Source: Mytilinidion resinicola | Taxonomy: Eukaryota; Ascomycota; Dothideomycetes; Mytilinidiales; Mytilinidiaceae | Length of the DNA stretch: 64,000 nt | Assembly: GCF_010093595.1 (NCBI RefSeq) | Contig: NW_022985437.1 | Coordinates: 397,380 to 461,379, forward strand | Reading direction: 5' to 3' | Part shown: piece after piece, positions 1-9,540 of the stretch | Numbering within the stretch: position 1 is the stretch's first letter | Layout of the letters: the number at the start of each line of letters is the position of its first letter | Program-made: the position numbers and the translations under genes | The notes under the pieces: model-generated | Told to the model about the DNA's origin: nothing | Database searches by the model: none | Seen by the model: only the letters and a program-made list of their open reading frames with translations

Positions 1-43
1 CCACTACAATACAAGCAGAGTTCACATCAATTTTAACCTGAGT
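1..43 (+). repeat. Right end of dispersed short repeat (copy 1, cut by window edge)
   Basis: Bases 16-43 match the conserved end shared with the copies at 2366, 3960, 6443-6715 and 8493, running CAGAGTTCACATCA and then TTAACCTGAGT. The following five bases, 44-48 (ACTAG), would be the target-site duplication; the other side is outside the window. The repeat lies in frame with the STAND-type gene. Confidence 0.6.
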
Positions 44-798
44 ACTAGAACGATCATCCATAGCCTCTCTATTTGGAGTAGCAGGCGTACGGCGTAGAGC
101 GGACAGATCAGGCTCGAACCTGTCAGCCAAGTCATCAAGCCGAGTCTGACTCTTGGTCCTCTCTCGTTCTGCTCTCGAATCCAGACTTTGCACTCTCTCT
201 TGACCTGCTACAAACATAGAATGTACTAGGAAATATAGATCTTGCTGCGAGTCTTTAATATCGGATATGTCGTTTCGGACAAACTTGATCTCTTCTCGAA
301 CAACAATATTCTGCCGACTAGTGAACATTTAGTGATGTTCACGATTCCTTCTTTCACGAGAACATACCTATTCACACTGGAGAAAGCGATGGTAAGACTT
401 TCACGAGCCCGGCTGAGGCGCTTTGTCGACCTTTCTCGTTCATCACAATCAAAAACCCAAGATGAAGAGCTTCCGAGCTTTTTCAGAGTTGAAAGCGACA
501 GCTTCTCGTCCTGGGTTTTGATTGCATCATAAATATCCCGGAACTCAGCCTCGCATTGTTTCAAGGTCATCTCGATAATTTTCAGCTTGATCCCATCTTC
601 CGTCGCGAAGCTGGACCCTGTGAAGACCTTGACATATTGTTTCACGTCTTCCAGCACTGCGTTGAAAACCCCTAGCTCTTCATGAAAGCGGTGAATTTCC
701 TTCGGCGCATCTTTAAGAGCGGAGAAGAAGGCGTAGATTTTGCACCCGAGTCCAAAGGCTGTATCGACAAGTCCAATGATTGCGAACGGATCAGCCAT
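1..798 (-). CDS. STAND-type N-terminal domain protein, C-terminus off the left edge
   Basis: The start is taken at ATG 798-796. The protein opens MADPFAIIGLVDTAFGLG, which matches the fungal N-terminal domain found on STAND/NLR-like receptors; such helical domains act in self-association or signalling. An intron at 318-367 (GTATGT donor, CTAG acceptor) joins 368-798 to 1-317 in phase. The second exon is charged and helical, rich in Arg, Glu and Gln, and stays open to base 1. No NB-ARC or repeat domain is visible, so the sensor half is missing or lies outside. The last codons (1-43) are copied from a dispersed repeat, so the real C-terminus was probably lost by insertion. Domain call is from family knowledge; the truncation is inferred. 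Confidence 0.6.
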
Positions 799-1663
799 GC
801 CTGACCAAATAGTGCGCGGGCGTTCAGCGCTATGGCCTGGAGGTAAGAAAATGAAGAAAGTCTTCGTCGAGACGATGGTTAAAGAGAGAGCAGATTCTAG
901 TGAATGAGAAGCACAAGGCAGAGCCTTAGACACAGCCTCCCCGCAGAAAAGCTGGCGCATTCAGTCAGCTTGAAGCTTCAATTAGTCATTCACTCAACAT
1001 AGTTTACCACTACGCGCGCTTTTAACCCAGCCAACGCTACTGGCTTCCACCCAGACACGACATTTCCTCGCTATTTCACTACTCACCCGCACTAGCGAGC
1101 GTTTTCTGTTAAAATGGTGGCCCATTCAACGCCCTCCCAGAGACTGCCTCGCGCTCAGCTGCCACCGTTGCATTGCCGCTTTCTCCAGGCAGCGACCTGC
1201 CTGTGTTCAACAGGCGGCCAACGTACTGAAGGTCGCTTGTGTTAGGCCGGTTGTTTTTGGATAAGAAAGAGGGCCAAAACCCTAACACATCCGGAAGTGC
1301 GGTAGTATCTAGAGTCGTTTCTTGGAGATGGCCACACTTGAACTCTATGCGGCCAGTGGCATTTTAGTTATTTTCTTACCGCAGCCTAGGTAAATGACGC
1401 CTACTGCCAACCAATGACCAGGTTCACACGAAGGTAGCAATTGAAATACATGCCGCTAAAAGGAAGCTGCTGCCATAGTCTCGACGATTACTTGTTCGGG
1501 CAATGCCGGCGATCCCTGCCTGACGCTGGCACACCCTTGAAGCAGGTGGAATCGTGGCTTGCGCTCTTCCCTTCATCCTTCTCATCCAAATCGAATGCAC
1601 TTTCTGTCTGCAGGGTGTTGTTGTACTTGCGAACACGGGGCGAACCAATAGTCCCAAGCTGAA
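799..1663. other. Intergenic stretch, no supported gene
   Basis: This contains the upstream region of the minus-strand STAND-type gene and the downstream side of the rhodopsin-type pseudogene. Short open frames occur on both strands, but none has a recognisable motif or splice structure. Confidence 0.5.
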
Positions 1664-2365
1664 TCAGATTTGCACTACCACCATATTTATTGTGTGATAG
1701 TGCCGTGCGGGATGTGCCGAACCAAAGTACTTGCGCAGGATCGGTTGCATGATGGGAACCGAGGCAAGGATAAGACTGAGCTGGATCGCGAGCTCGTTGA
1801 AACAGAAGAGAACCGCGTGATCGTTGTTGCTGTCTGGGCTCTTAACTTTATCACTCCACGCAAGGCGGATGATGTTGAAAGCGATATGCTGCAAAGGGGA
1901 CATGAAATTAGCGTAGCTATTAGACTGAGAAATTGGTCAAGACGTACAGAGCTCCGAGCATAACATGAAAGAGATACCAATAATTTTCCAAGTGTTCATG
2001 TTGAGTTTCCAAAGACCGAGAGTAGGAAGAACGGCCGCAATGACATCAGTGAGCAAGATGATGATGTGGATAGTATAGTAGCTGGTAATCAGGTCTCTAC
2101 AGACGCCTCCCAGAATCGTCTTGTCCCACTGGAACCTTAACGGTGGGCAAAGCAGCATGGTAGTTAAGAACAGGGAGAGGACGAGGCGACCTGAAATGCC
2201 ATATAGACATAGCAGGCCTTGACAAACCATGGGACGCAGAAAATCTTAGCGTAGAGGTCGAGGATCGAGAACTTAATTGCGAAAATAACCCACTCCCAGG
2301 TCGCCGTAATGACGATCTGTAGCTAAGAGGAGTCGGCACGACCGTCTGCTTGGGGCAGGGGTTGG
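1664..2365 (-). pseudogene. Rhodopsin-domain (SAT4-like) integral membrane protein, truncated and frameshifted
   Basis: Read on the minus strand, three segments resemble consecutive parts of the fungal seven-helix rhodopsin-domain family: WEWVIFAIKFSILDLYAKIF near 2290-2230, then YYTIHIIILLTDVIAAVLP with LWKLNMNTWKIIG near 2090-1980, then a last helix ending SVPIMQPILRKYFG near 1740. The first and second segments are in different frames. A TGA at 1937-1939 separates the second and third; a 59-nt GTACGT..GCAG intron covers that site but does not restore the frame. The expected first helices are absent, and the 5' side abuts a dispersed repeat at 2366. Members of this family are plasma-membrane proteins of unknown function. 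I read it as a dead fragment. Confidence 0.6.
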
Positions 2366-2506
2366 ACTCAGGTTGAAAGTGTAGGTTAACTCTGTCAATT
2401 GTAGGAGCAGCATAAGGCTCTATATATACACAAAGGAGTGAAAAGGAAGACTTAAATCTACACGGATTGCATGCATAAATCTCGTCTCGTAATAGTGTAA
2501 AGGTTT
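2366..2506 (+). repeat. Dispersed short repeat, diverged copy (copy 2)
   Basis: The copy starts ACTCAGGTTGAA like the others, keeps AACTCTG about 25 nt in, and has a TATA-like CTATATATAC about 60 nt in, the same offset as in copies 3960 and 6443. The left flank GTTGG (2361-2365) recurs at 2507-2511, but the sequence before it does not resemble the family's other end, so the right boundary is uncertain. Confidence 0.4.
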
Positions 2507-2596
2507 GTTGGATGACAGGTAATAGACAATAGATAATATATAATTATCCGGCCCTGGAGTCCAAATCTCTAAAATTTTATTTGGGCGCTAGTACCT

Positions 2597-3179
2597 GCAC
2601 ACCCCCTTTTCGGTAGTTTCACACCCCCCATTTCGGTAAAAGCACACCCCCTTCTCGTCTGATCTTTTGATTGGCTGGAGCGGCTCGGAACTTCGTCCGG
2701 AGCTCTATTCTCACGTGCATCCACTTTGGCGTACGTGAGCTCGTACGTGAGGCTATACATAAGGCTATACAAATCGGCACGGCTATATAGCCTCTCCGTT
2801 TTACAGCGTATCCTTTCCAATTCGTGCAGCTGTATAGCCTCACGTATAGCCTCACGTATAGCCTTATATATAAGCTCAAATACGGCCGTATATACGGCTG
2901 CACAAACCGGAAAGGATGCGCTGTAAAACAGAAAGGCTGTATATCCATGTCGATTTGTATAGCCTCACGTACGAGCTCACGTACGGCTGTATATACAGCT
3001 GCACAAATCAGATAGGCTGTGACATGGCCGCATTTGGAGAGAGCATTTAGAATTAGTGAGCAAGTTAAGCGAGCAAATCGGAGGCTCTGGAGCGGTAGTC
3101 CGAGCTAATTAGAAGGCGGTGAAGCGACAGGGTGTGCGTGGAGTCAAAAGGGGGCGTGCGTAGTGATTAGGGGGTGTGC
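2597..3179. mobile_element. MITE-like element with GCACACCCCC terminal inverted repeats
   Basis: The left end GCACACCCCC (2597-2606) is the reverse complement of GGGGGTGTGC at 3170-3179. Further subterminal copies of CACACCCCC lie at about 2620 and 2643, mirrored by GGGTGTGCG and GGGGCGTGCG near 3130-3160. The interior (2730-3020) consists of interleaved direct and inverted copies of TATAGCCTCACGTA and similar motifs. There is no transposase frame; the Leu-Tyr-Arg-rich frames here come from the repeat. No clear target duplication was seen. It is likely a non-autonomous DNA transposon or a palindromic repeat block. Confidence 0.55.
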
Positions 3180-3470
3180 TAATATCCCTCCCCTTATATT
3201 AACTTAGTATTCTATCTTGAAAAAGGCGAATATTTAGTAGGGTTGGGCGCTTTTACCGGGGGCTAGAATCTAGCTTTTGGTGTTGATTTCCATTTTGTTT
3301 GAGGGTGTGTTTCGGTTTCGGGTGTAGGCCCGTACTCTGTACTGGCTGATCTGTGATCATTATGAAACAACCCGACGGGGCCCGAGTATCGCCGTAGGTT
3401 CCATCGCCTCAACTAACTTGCACAACCCCATTCCACTAACACTACTTGGCGGCGTCTATTTCCCCATAAT

Positions 3471-4325
3471 CTAGCAATTAGGTAGTGCGTTTGGGTCCTC
3501 GAATATTCCATGCTTATCACGACGATGCCCCACGCGTTCGTACCAGTCAACAAAAGCGGAATCGCACACGCCGCAGGGTATTGGCGGCTAATTTGAATTA
3601 GCTAGATTTATTAAAGCAGGGAGGGTCAACTTACCTTATTGCGCGCCATGAACTCTTCCCTAGTTAACGATTGGGTATTCTCGTTGTACACAATATACCT
3701 TGAGATGCCCGACTCAGCCTGAAGCGACTGGCGCATAGCTTCGAAAGTGGCCGGCACGGGCATTTGCAGCAAGCCCTCAATCACTCTTGTGTTGTGTACA
3801 TAGGTCCAGTCGCAACAAATAAAGACATACTTCGACCGGCTGAATCCTTTCCTCTGCGGTACGAAAACTCGGATTTCGCAATCGACGCCTTTGGTTTTGA
3901 AGAGCTCCGCGATGACTGCCCCTTCGAAAGGGACGGGTTGTAATCCCTCATTCGGTGGAACTCAGGTTGAAAATTGATGTGAACTCTGTCTTATTTCGGG
4001 GGCCCGAAGGCCAAACTATATACTACGTAGGAAGTGACTGTATGCATAGGCAGAAGCACTAATTGGAGGCAGCAGTAGGCAGCATTAGGCAGGGTAGGCC
4101 ACCGTACCCCAACCCCTCTCTGTAGAAGTTGTAACTGGCTAGGCATGTAGGCAGCTACTATGCCAGCAACTCCAAGTCTGTACGTAGGTGACCGTGAACC
4201 GTATGAGTTGTTGATCCTAGGTTGTAGCTGTTACAACCCGAGTGTGGAAGACCGCCCGCGACGAGAAATCTGTCAAACTTAGCGACATCAAGTTTAAAGC
4301 CTTGAACAAGGGCGATTATGTCCAT
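3471..4325 (-). pseudogene. Small C2H2-like zinc-finger protein split by a repeat insertion
   Basis: ATG at 4325-4323 opens a frame running to 4249. A 284-bp repeat (3960-4243) then interrupts it, and when the repeat plus one copy of its 5-bp duplication is set aside the frame continues exactly at 3959. An intron at 3588-3634 (GTAAGT..TTAG, 47 nt) leads to a last exon with CGVCDSAFVDWYERVGHRRD, a Cys2His2-type pattern, ending at TAG 3471-3473. Without the insertion the product would be about 170 residues. The N-terminal half resembles the anonymous fungal style in which a short hydrophobic core (FRVFVPQRK type) is followed by a finger. Function is unknown; the exact reading frame across the insertion shows it was recently a single gene. 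Confidence 0.65.
3960..4243 (+). mobile_element. Short repeat with 10-bp imperfect inverted ends and GTGGA target duplication (copy 3)
   Basis: The ends are ACTCAGGTTG (3960-3969) and CAACCCGAGT (4234-4243), imperfect inverted repeats. GTGGA flanks both sides (3955-3959 and 4244-4248). A TATA-like motif (reverse strand TAGTATATAG) lies about 60 nt from the ACTCAGG end. The first ~218 nt match 8493-8709 closely, and the last ~45 nt match the reverse complement of 6443-6490. Length, 5-bp duplication and internal TATA fit a solo LTR with unusual termini or a MITE; no coding capacity. Confidence 0.8.
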
Positions 4326-5124
4326 GATCTTTAAAGCAAGAATGTGGCTTTCGGTCTAGTGTAAGGTAGCAGTGAAGGATGAAAGGCTTTGGTGTTGTTG
4401 GTGATGTGGTGTTGTTGATGATGCGGTGTTGTTGATGATGGAAGGACCGCTGGTTAAAAAAGAGTGATTAAGGAGATTCGACAGTAATTGAATCACGTGA
4501 ATGATCCGTGAACCTGAAAGACCCCACCGGAGAACGAGGCACGGCAAGGCAACTGTGCGCGGAAAGGCTCTGTCGACTAGAGTGATCAATGAAAGGACCT
4601 TCTTGATGGAGTGGTGGTGTCCTGTTGCGAAGTTGAAGGACCTAAAAGAATGAAGATAGGGGGGTAGATATTTATACCCCAAAAGTTCAATAAAATTATA
4701 ATTCACCAAGAGAACAGCGCACTCAAACGCCAACTGCCGAATATTATCGGCTACCTTGACCAACAAATAGCTCTGAAAAGTGAGAACTGTCTTGCGGTGA
4801 AGGTTTCAATCCCTTCGGCGAGCCGCACCACCTACTCTTCGGGTGTTGACGCCATGAAAATTAGGCTGTGGATGAGCCTAGCAGCATTTGGAGTACCCTC
4901 TTATCTATACTGACTATCTTGCTTCCTGTTCACCTAAGCATCGACTTCTAGAGGCGATTCATGCGTGTACGAAGTCTTAGGACGCTCATACATGATACTT
5001 TAAAGGAACTGGGGATCTATCCATAGAGTAATCTGACTCTACGAACTAAACGAATAACTTCAATCCGAGGCATTCTCACGGTCCAGGTGCAGCTAGCACA
5101 GCTTAAAGGATCAAACACAGTAAG
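4326..5124. other. Upstream region with GTT/GAT-rich tract and a duplicated ~200-bp segment
   Basis: This is the upstream side of the split zinc-finger gene. Bases 4391-4441 are an imperfect GGTGTTGTTGATGAT-type tandem tract. Bases about 4690-4880 resemble 7235-7440 in the same orientation (shared blocks include TATAATT.ACCAAGA, TTATCGGC, ATAGCTCTG and GTTGACGCC), so two neighbouring genes share a diverged upstream block. The long open frame here has no protein-like features. Confidence 0.5.
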
Positions 5125-7085
5125 CTAGTCATCCTCCAACCCAAACATCAGATCGAGCTCGCATCCGGAGAGATAATCTGCAGAGAACACTGGCTCTATC
5201 CTCATGGCTTCCAGCCACTCCAGCGACTCCGGTTCCCAGTCACCCTTTTTAGGCCACGTGACCTCCTTCCAAGGAGCCTTTCCATACCATGGAGTATCTT
5301 CCTCGTCGACATAAGCATACGTGAAGTAAGGGATCTCGTCGTAGCGAGCTTTTGGAGGGAAATCATGATCGATCGTCGGCTCGATCTGTTCCCGAGCTTC
5401 TTACAGACAGAGCAAGAGCTTCTCGTGCAGCATCTCTACTGGAGTCGGCATTGGAAGCCCGTGCGCCCAATTTAGACCTTCTTCTGGGGAAACCCTTTCG
5501 AAATCCTCGAACTTGATCCTCACAGTAAACATTTTCGTGTCCTTTTGGTTGTCTGCCTCGACTATGCGAGAGAATGTCGACTTAAAAGACCTGCCGGTAA
5601 ATTAGCAGTACGAATTCAAGCAAGAGTGCACAGGTAGAATGAGAAAGATGAGACTTACTCGTGATGCTCTGACACATTCTGATAACTCAGCCTGCTCTGA
5701 CTGAAGTTGTGAGACAGCCAATCGGTATAAACAGATCTGGCGATGTGCTCAGTGTCCATCCACTTCAGGTCGAAGTCTGGATCCTCGGTCCACGGTCCAA
5801 GGGATGGGATCACAGTTGGAACGGCCTTCCATCTCGAAAGTCTCCCTTGCTTTTTAGTTATGCCGATGTCTCGAAGCTGAATGTGAAGATGACTGGTAAG
5901 ATCGTAGAGGCTTTCTCGCTTTTCGAATATCAATCCCTTGAACGCTCGAACGTCTCCAAAGGCCTCAACTACGGGAGATGGAATTTCCTTCGGCTGTCCG
6001 ACCCCACAATGTGTCGTATCGCCTCGGCGTAGATGTCGAAGACCCTGAGCTTGATAGCGAGGGAGAGGTAGAACCTTTGGCGCTTCGAGATGTCTTTCCA
6101 TAAACCAGAAAGGGAACGCAAGGCAGTTGATACGCGGCAGCCATTTCTGGGAAGCAACAGTAATACTCCGAGTACGCCGTAAGGTTGGCTAGACATATGC
6201 AAGCCTCGCCAGTTGGAATGCTATTTAGATCGATATCCTTGCCATACATGAGGGCAAACAGGACCTTATGGTCGCGGATGGCATTGTAGTAGTACCATGT
6301 TGCATCGACGAGATGGTCCGCGTGCCCCCAACGAGAGTCAGTGAAGCTAGAAGCATAATATGAAAGGTAGGACATTCCATCGCTGGAACTGATCGTGCGA
6401 TCAGCCTTTCTGTTTTTCGGGGGCCAGAATGGTGAGCCGATGACTCGGGTTGCAGCACTACAACCTAGGGTCAGCAACTCATATGCAGTAACGTATCAGG
6501 ATAGCATGCTGATACAGGAGGAAGTAACAGGTAGTGCAACAGCAGTGCTGCAGCACGGTATCAGTACTGTATCAGGAAACAGGATGAATTAAGTAACGCG
6601 TCAGGAAGAGATACCACGTTATGCCCCCGGGGCTGGCCCCCCTCCTTCCCCTAGTATATAAACAACGAGCTAGACACCCATAGAAATCAGAGTTCACATC
6701 AATTTCAACCTGAGTCGATGTCCTAACGCGATTGTCAATACCGGCGTTCTATTCTCAGTAAAACAATGTCGTTACATACGTAATCAAGCAACCAGCAATT
6801 GCCTTCTGCGCAATAATTCAGGTCATATAGCCATATCTCCATCTGTTCACCAGTGTTTAAGTTCGCGTAATCTTCCACGTCATCCGGGTTCCAGCGCGAG
6901 CTCAGGCGAGCATCGAACCAAGGGATCTGGCGGAGAACGGAACTTGATAGTATAAGCATATCAGAAGCATACTGTGATAGGCAAATAACAACGTCCCCTC
7001 CTTCAACTTGCACTGGCTCAAACGGTACTTGGAATGAGGCAGAAAGCGACCACCAAGGCCACGAAGAGCGGAGCCTGTTTGGCAT
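5125..7085 (-). pseudogene. Fungal BTB-like domain protein, broken by insertion, two frameshifts and a stop
   Basis: ATG at 7085-7083 starts VPFEPVQVEGGDVVICL..SSVLRQIPWFDARLS, a pattern like fungal BTB/POZ-type proteins. Exon 1 (6780-7085) is followed by a 57-nt intron (6723-6779, GTATGT..TTAG). Six bases into exon 2 a 273-bp repeat (6443-6715) is inserted with CGATG duplicated. The coding signal continues leftwards through two frame changes near 6090 and 5988, a GTAAGT..CGGCAG intron (about 5587-5652), and a TAA at 5401-5403, ending near TAG 5125-5127. The last 120 codons are paralogous to 17671-17991 (shared ARYNDD/ARYDEI, DEEDTPW/DEDIPW and LSGCEL/LTGREL blocks). BTB assignment is tentative; decay is certain. 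Confidence 0.65.
6443..6715 (-). mobile_element. Short repeat with 10-bp imperfect inverted ends and CGATG target duplication (copy 5)
   Basis: The ends are ACTCGGGTTG (6443-6452) and CAACCTGAGT (6706-6715), inverted with one mismatch, flanked by CGATG at 6438-6442 and 6716-6720. A TATA box (AGTATATAAAC, about 6653-6663) sits ~55 nt from the CAACCTGAGT end, as in the other copies. The middle differs from copies 3960 and 8493, so family members share ends and TATA spacing but not the centre. Confidence 0.8.
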
Positions 7086-8492
7086 GATTTGCGGCCCGGT
7101 TGTCAGCTAAAAGGCTCTTCCCAGTGGTGATTTTTTCTGAAGGTGTTGAAGACTCTGAAACAATCGAATGCTTAAGGTGTCGTTGTGATTAACAGTGGAA
7201 GCTATTGAAAGGTATCTAGAGACTTATACCACGGAAATTTAACTGGTGTATAATTTACCAAGACGGCGAAGCCCTTAATGCTTATTGACGAATGTTATCG
7301 GCCATCATGGTTAAGGTGTAGCTCTGGAAATCGAGCTATGGTAAATGTCTCAATCCTTGGACAAGCTGCGCCTACTTTTCGTTTGTTGACGCCGTGAGAA
7401 TTAAGCTGTGTATGTCGGTACCTTTAGCTTGATGATGAGGGGCGGCCGGGTTTCAATCAGCTCCCCTATATCCTAACCACCGGAGGAGATGACGCCCACT
7501 ACCAGCCCGCCAAACAGCATCTCAAGCTCGTTTCCAGTAAGATAGCCTTCGCAGAAGTTCGCCTAGATGTGCAAGAAAGGCAACCAGTGCAGAGACGCGC
7601 CTCCTAGTCGTTCTTCTTAGGCAAATCGCCTTCATTCCAAGCGGGACTATCGCTCAAAGGGGTGCCCGTTGGCTCGAATTCCGCGTTGGTAAGGCAGCCG
7701 ACGTCAACGTATCGGCCTCACTTTGGTGTCCAAAAGCTACAAAGATAAATATGATCGTCGGCGCCGGGCTTGCCGAGCAGGCTACAGATGACGCTGACAG
7801 CCTCTTCCAGGAGTTGGAGCAACTATTGCTCGAGCAGCTCAATGGGAGATTATGTAGAACTGTCTCAGCCCAGACGTGGAGGATTGGAGATGGCATATTT
7901 AAGCTCTTCATCGAAGACCTCAGAGTCTTCCTCCTCAAAGTCGTCTTCCGTGTAATATACCCATCCCATGTAGAAAGAAGTAGAGGCAACGAACTAAGTG
8001 CTTGAGCGAGGAGCTAGGTCCAATGATGTGCAGGACCTCTTCCAGCGAACTGACATAAGCACCGGTCACCACCTACGGATAAGCAGGGAGCGTGAGTTAT
8101 TTGCCCTAAGGGTTGGGCAGAGCTAAATTATCTGGTCACTCATGTCTTCTCTGAATATGCGGAGATTCGGGCGAAAATGTCGTGATGATCAACGGAAGGT
8201 TGGCAGACGTGCCCCGACTTACCCCTGCAGCGTGTTCAATTGACTATGGTCAATGTGCGCCGCTGCACCTTGGCGTGATGTGTATGGCACGCAGATCGCT
8301 TACATACATCATTGCTGGCAGACATGAGTGTGAGATTCCCTGAGAAAAAGCCTTCCCTTTGACCCGGCTGCCTGTTTAGGTATCGTCATTCTGGCCGTAG
8401 AAGAAGAGCTCAAAGTAGGAGACAGGACACAATTGTAGAAGTACCTAAGCATTTTTAGACATCTTAAGATGCGTCTTTCATGCTTGCTGAGG
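7086..8492. other. Intergenic; duplicated promoter block and a possible decayed minus-strand fragment
   Basis: Bases about 7235-7440 are the second copy of the upstream block at 4690-4880. On the minus strand near 7960-7870 a frame reads YMGWVYYTEDDFEEEDSEVF, loosely like the acidic segment of the 5125-7085 family, but too short and stop-ridden to call. Nothing else is supported. Confidence 0.4.
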
Positions 8493-8709
8493 ACTCAGGT
8501 TGCAAATTGACGTGAACTCTGTCTTATTTCGGGGGCCCGAAGGCCAAACTATATACTACGTAGGAAGTGACTGTACGCGTAGGCAGAAGCACTAATTAGA
8601 GACAGCAGTAGGCACGGTAGGCACGGTAGGCCACCGTACCCCAACCCCTCTCTGTAGAAGTTGTAACTGGCTAGGCATGTAGGCAGCTACTATGCCAGCA
8701 ACTCCAAGT
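8493..8709 (+). mobile_element. Short repeat, shorter form, TGAGG duplication (copy 4)
   Basis: This copy matches 3960-4177 closely from ACTCAGGTTG to CAACTCCAAGT. Homology stops exactly at 8709, and TGAGG is present on both sides (8488-8492 and 8710-8714). The shorter form therefore begins ACT and ends AGT but lacks the 66-nt right arm of the 284-bp form. It could be a separate subfamily or a deletion derivative. Confidence 0.65.
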
Positions 8710-9540
8710 TGAGGCGGCTGCTTGCACTGCGATTTTGTACGTACAAACTGGTAACTTACTTTGGTACTTTGCAAGCATAAGCAACGACTTAGAAAGCCCA
8801 CAACGCCGAGTTTGATGCAAAATCGTCGGCGGAAGAAGAAGAAATACTGTTAGACGGCAAAAAGCGCTCGTTTGTCGATACAAGATTAAAGGCAGGGATG
8901 GATTCCGCGTCGATTCAGTAAGTACGTATGTTCGAAGGATCTAGTGGCGCTTAGCATGGTAGTGCTATAGACATACCTAGGTACTCGCCTACGAAGAAGA
9001 AGACACATACCCGAGAGGCCGGCATCGTGCAGACGCTTCTTCATTGATGTAGAGGAGGAGGAGATGGAATGTTGTTGGTCTTTCGGCCGACCCACAATCA
9101 TTCCCATTAGCAAGCTTCCACACCTCTGACGAAACCGGACTAATCTTCTGGAGAAAAGGCCCTTTTTCTCCAGCACCTCGAACGCCCCTTCGCGAACACA
9201 TAGGCACTCAACAAGCAGCAACGGTTACTACATTATAATGCTACTTCGTATGAACGATGAACACGCTACGTAACGGTGCTTAGGAAGCACAGCCGCTAAC
9301 ACCGAAGAATACATTTGTGCAGCGCATAAGCCGCTGATCACTATATTCCCAGGCACGGTCTCACCGCCCGCCCCAGAATCTCCGCAGTACCCCCCGAGAA
9401 TGACCAGACTGTGCATGCTCTAGTCCATGATGGGGAAACACGCGATCATACGAGGCTCCGGCCGTAGGTTACGCCCATAAAATGCCCATTTCGTCATCGC
9501 CAGCAACCTTTCACCTACGTAAGACTTATCCATTTCTACC
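8710..9540. other. Intergenic; upstream region of the GMC oxidoreductase
   Basis: Short frames on both strands have no family features or splice pattern. I see no gene and no clear repeat here. Confidence 0.5.

Noticed and set aside
2619..3015. Overlapping Leu/Tyr/Arg-rich frames on both strands
   Set aside because: They are translations of the TATAGCCTCACG repeat in the MITE-like block, not genes.
4199..4243. YELLILGCS reading that first looked like a paralogue of the 6480 coding segment
   Set aside because: Both lie inside the repeat's own end, within the target duplications, so the match is repeat homology, not protein homology.
4356..4766. 136-codon minus frame
   Set aside because: Lies in an upstream region with a trinucleotide-like tract; no domain or splice pattern.
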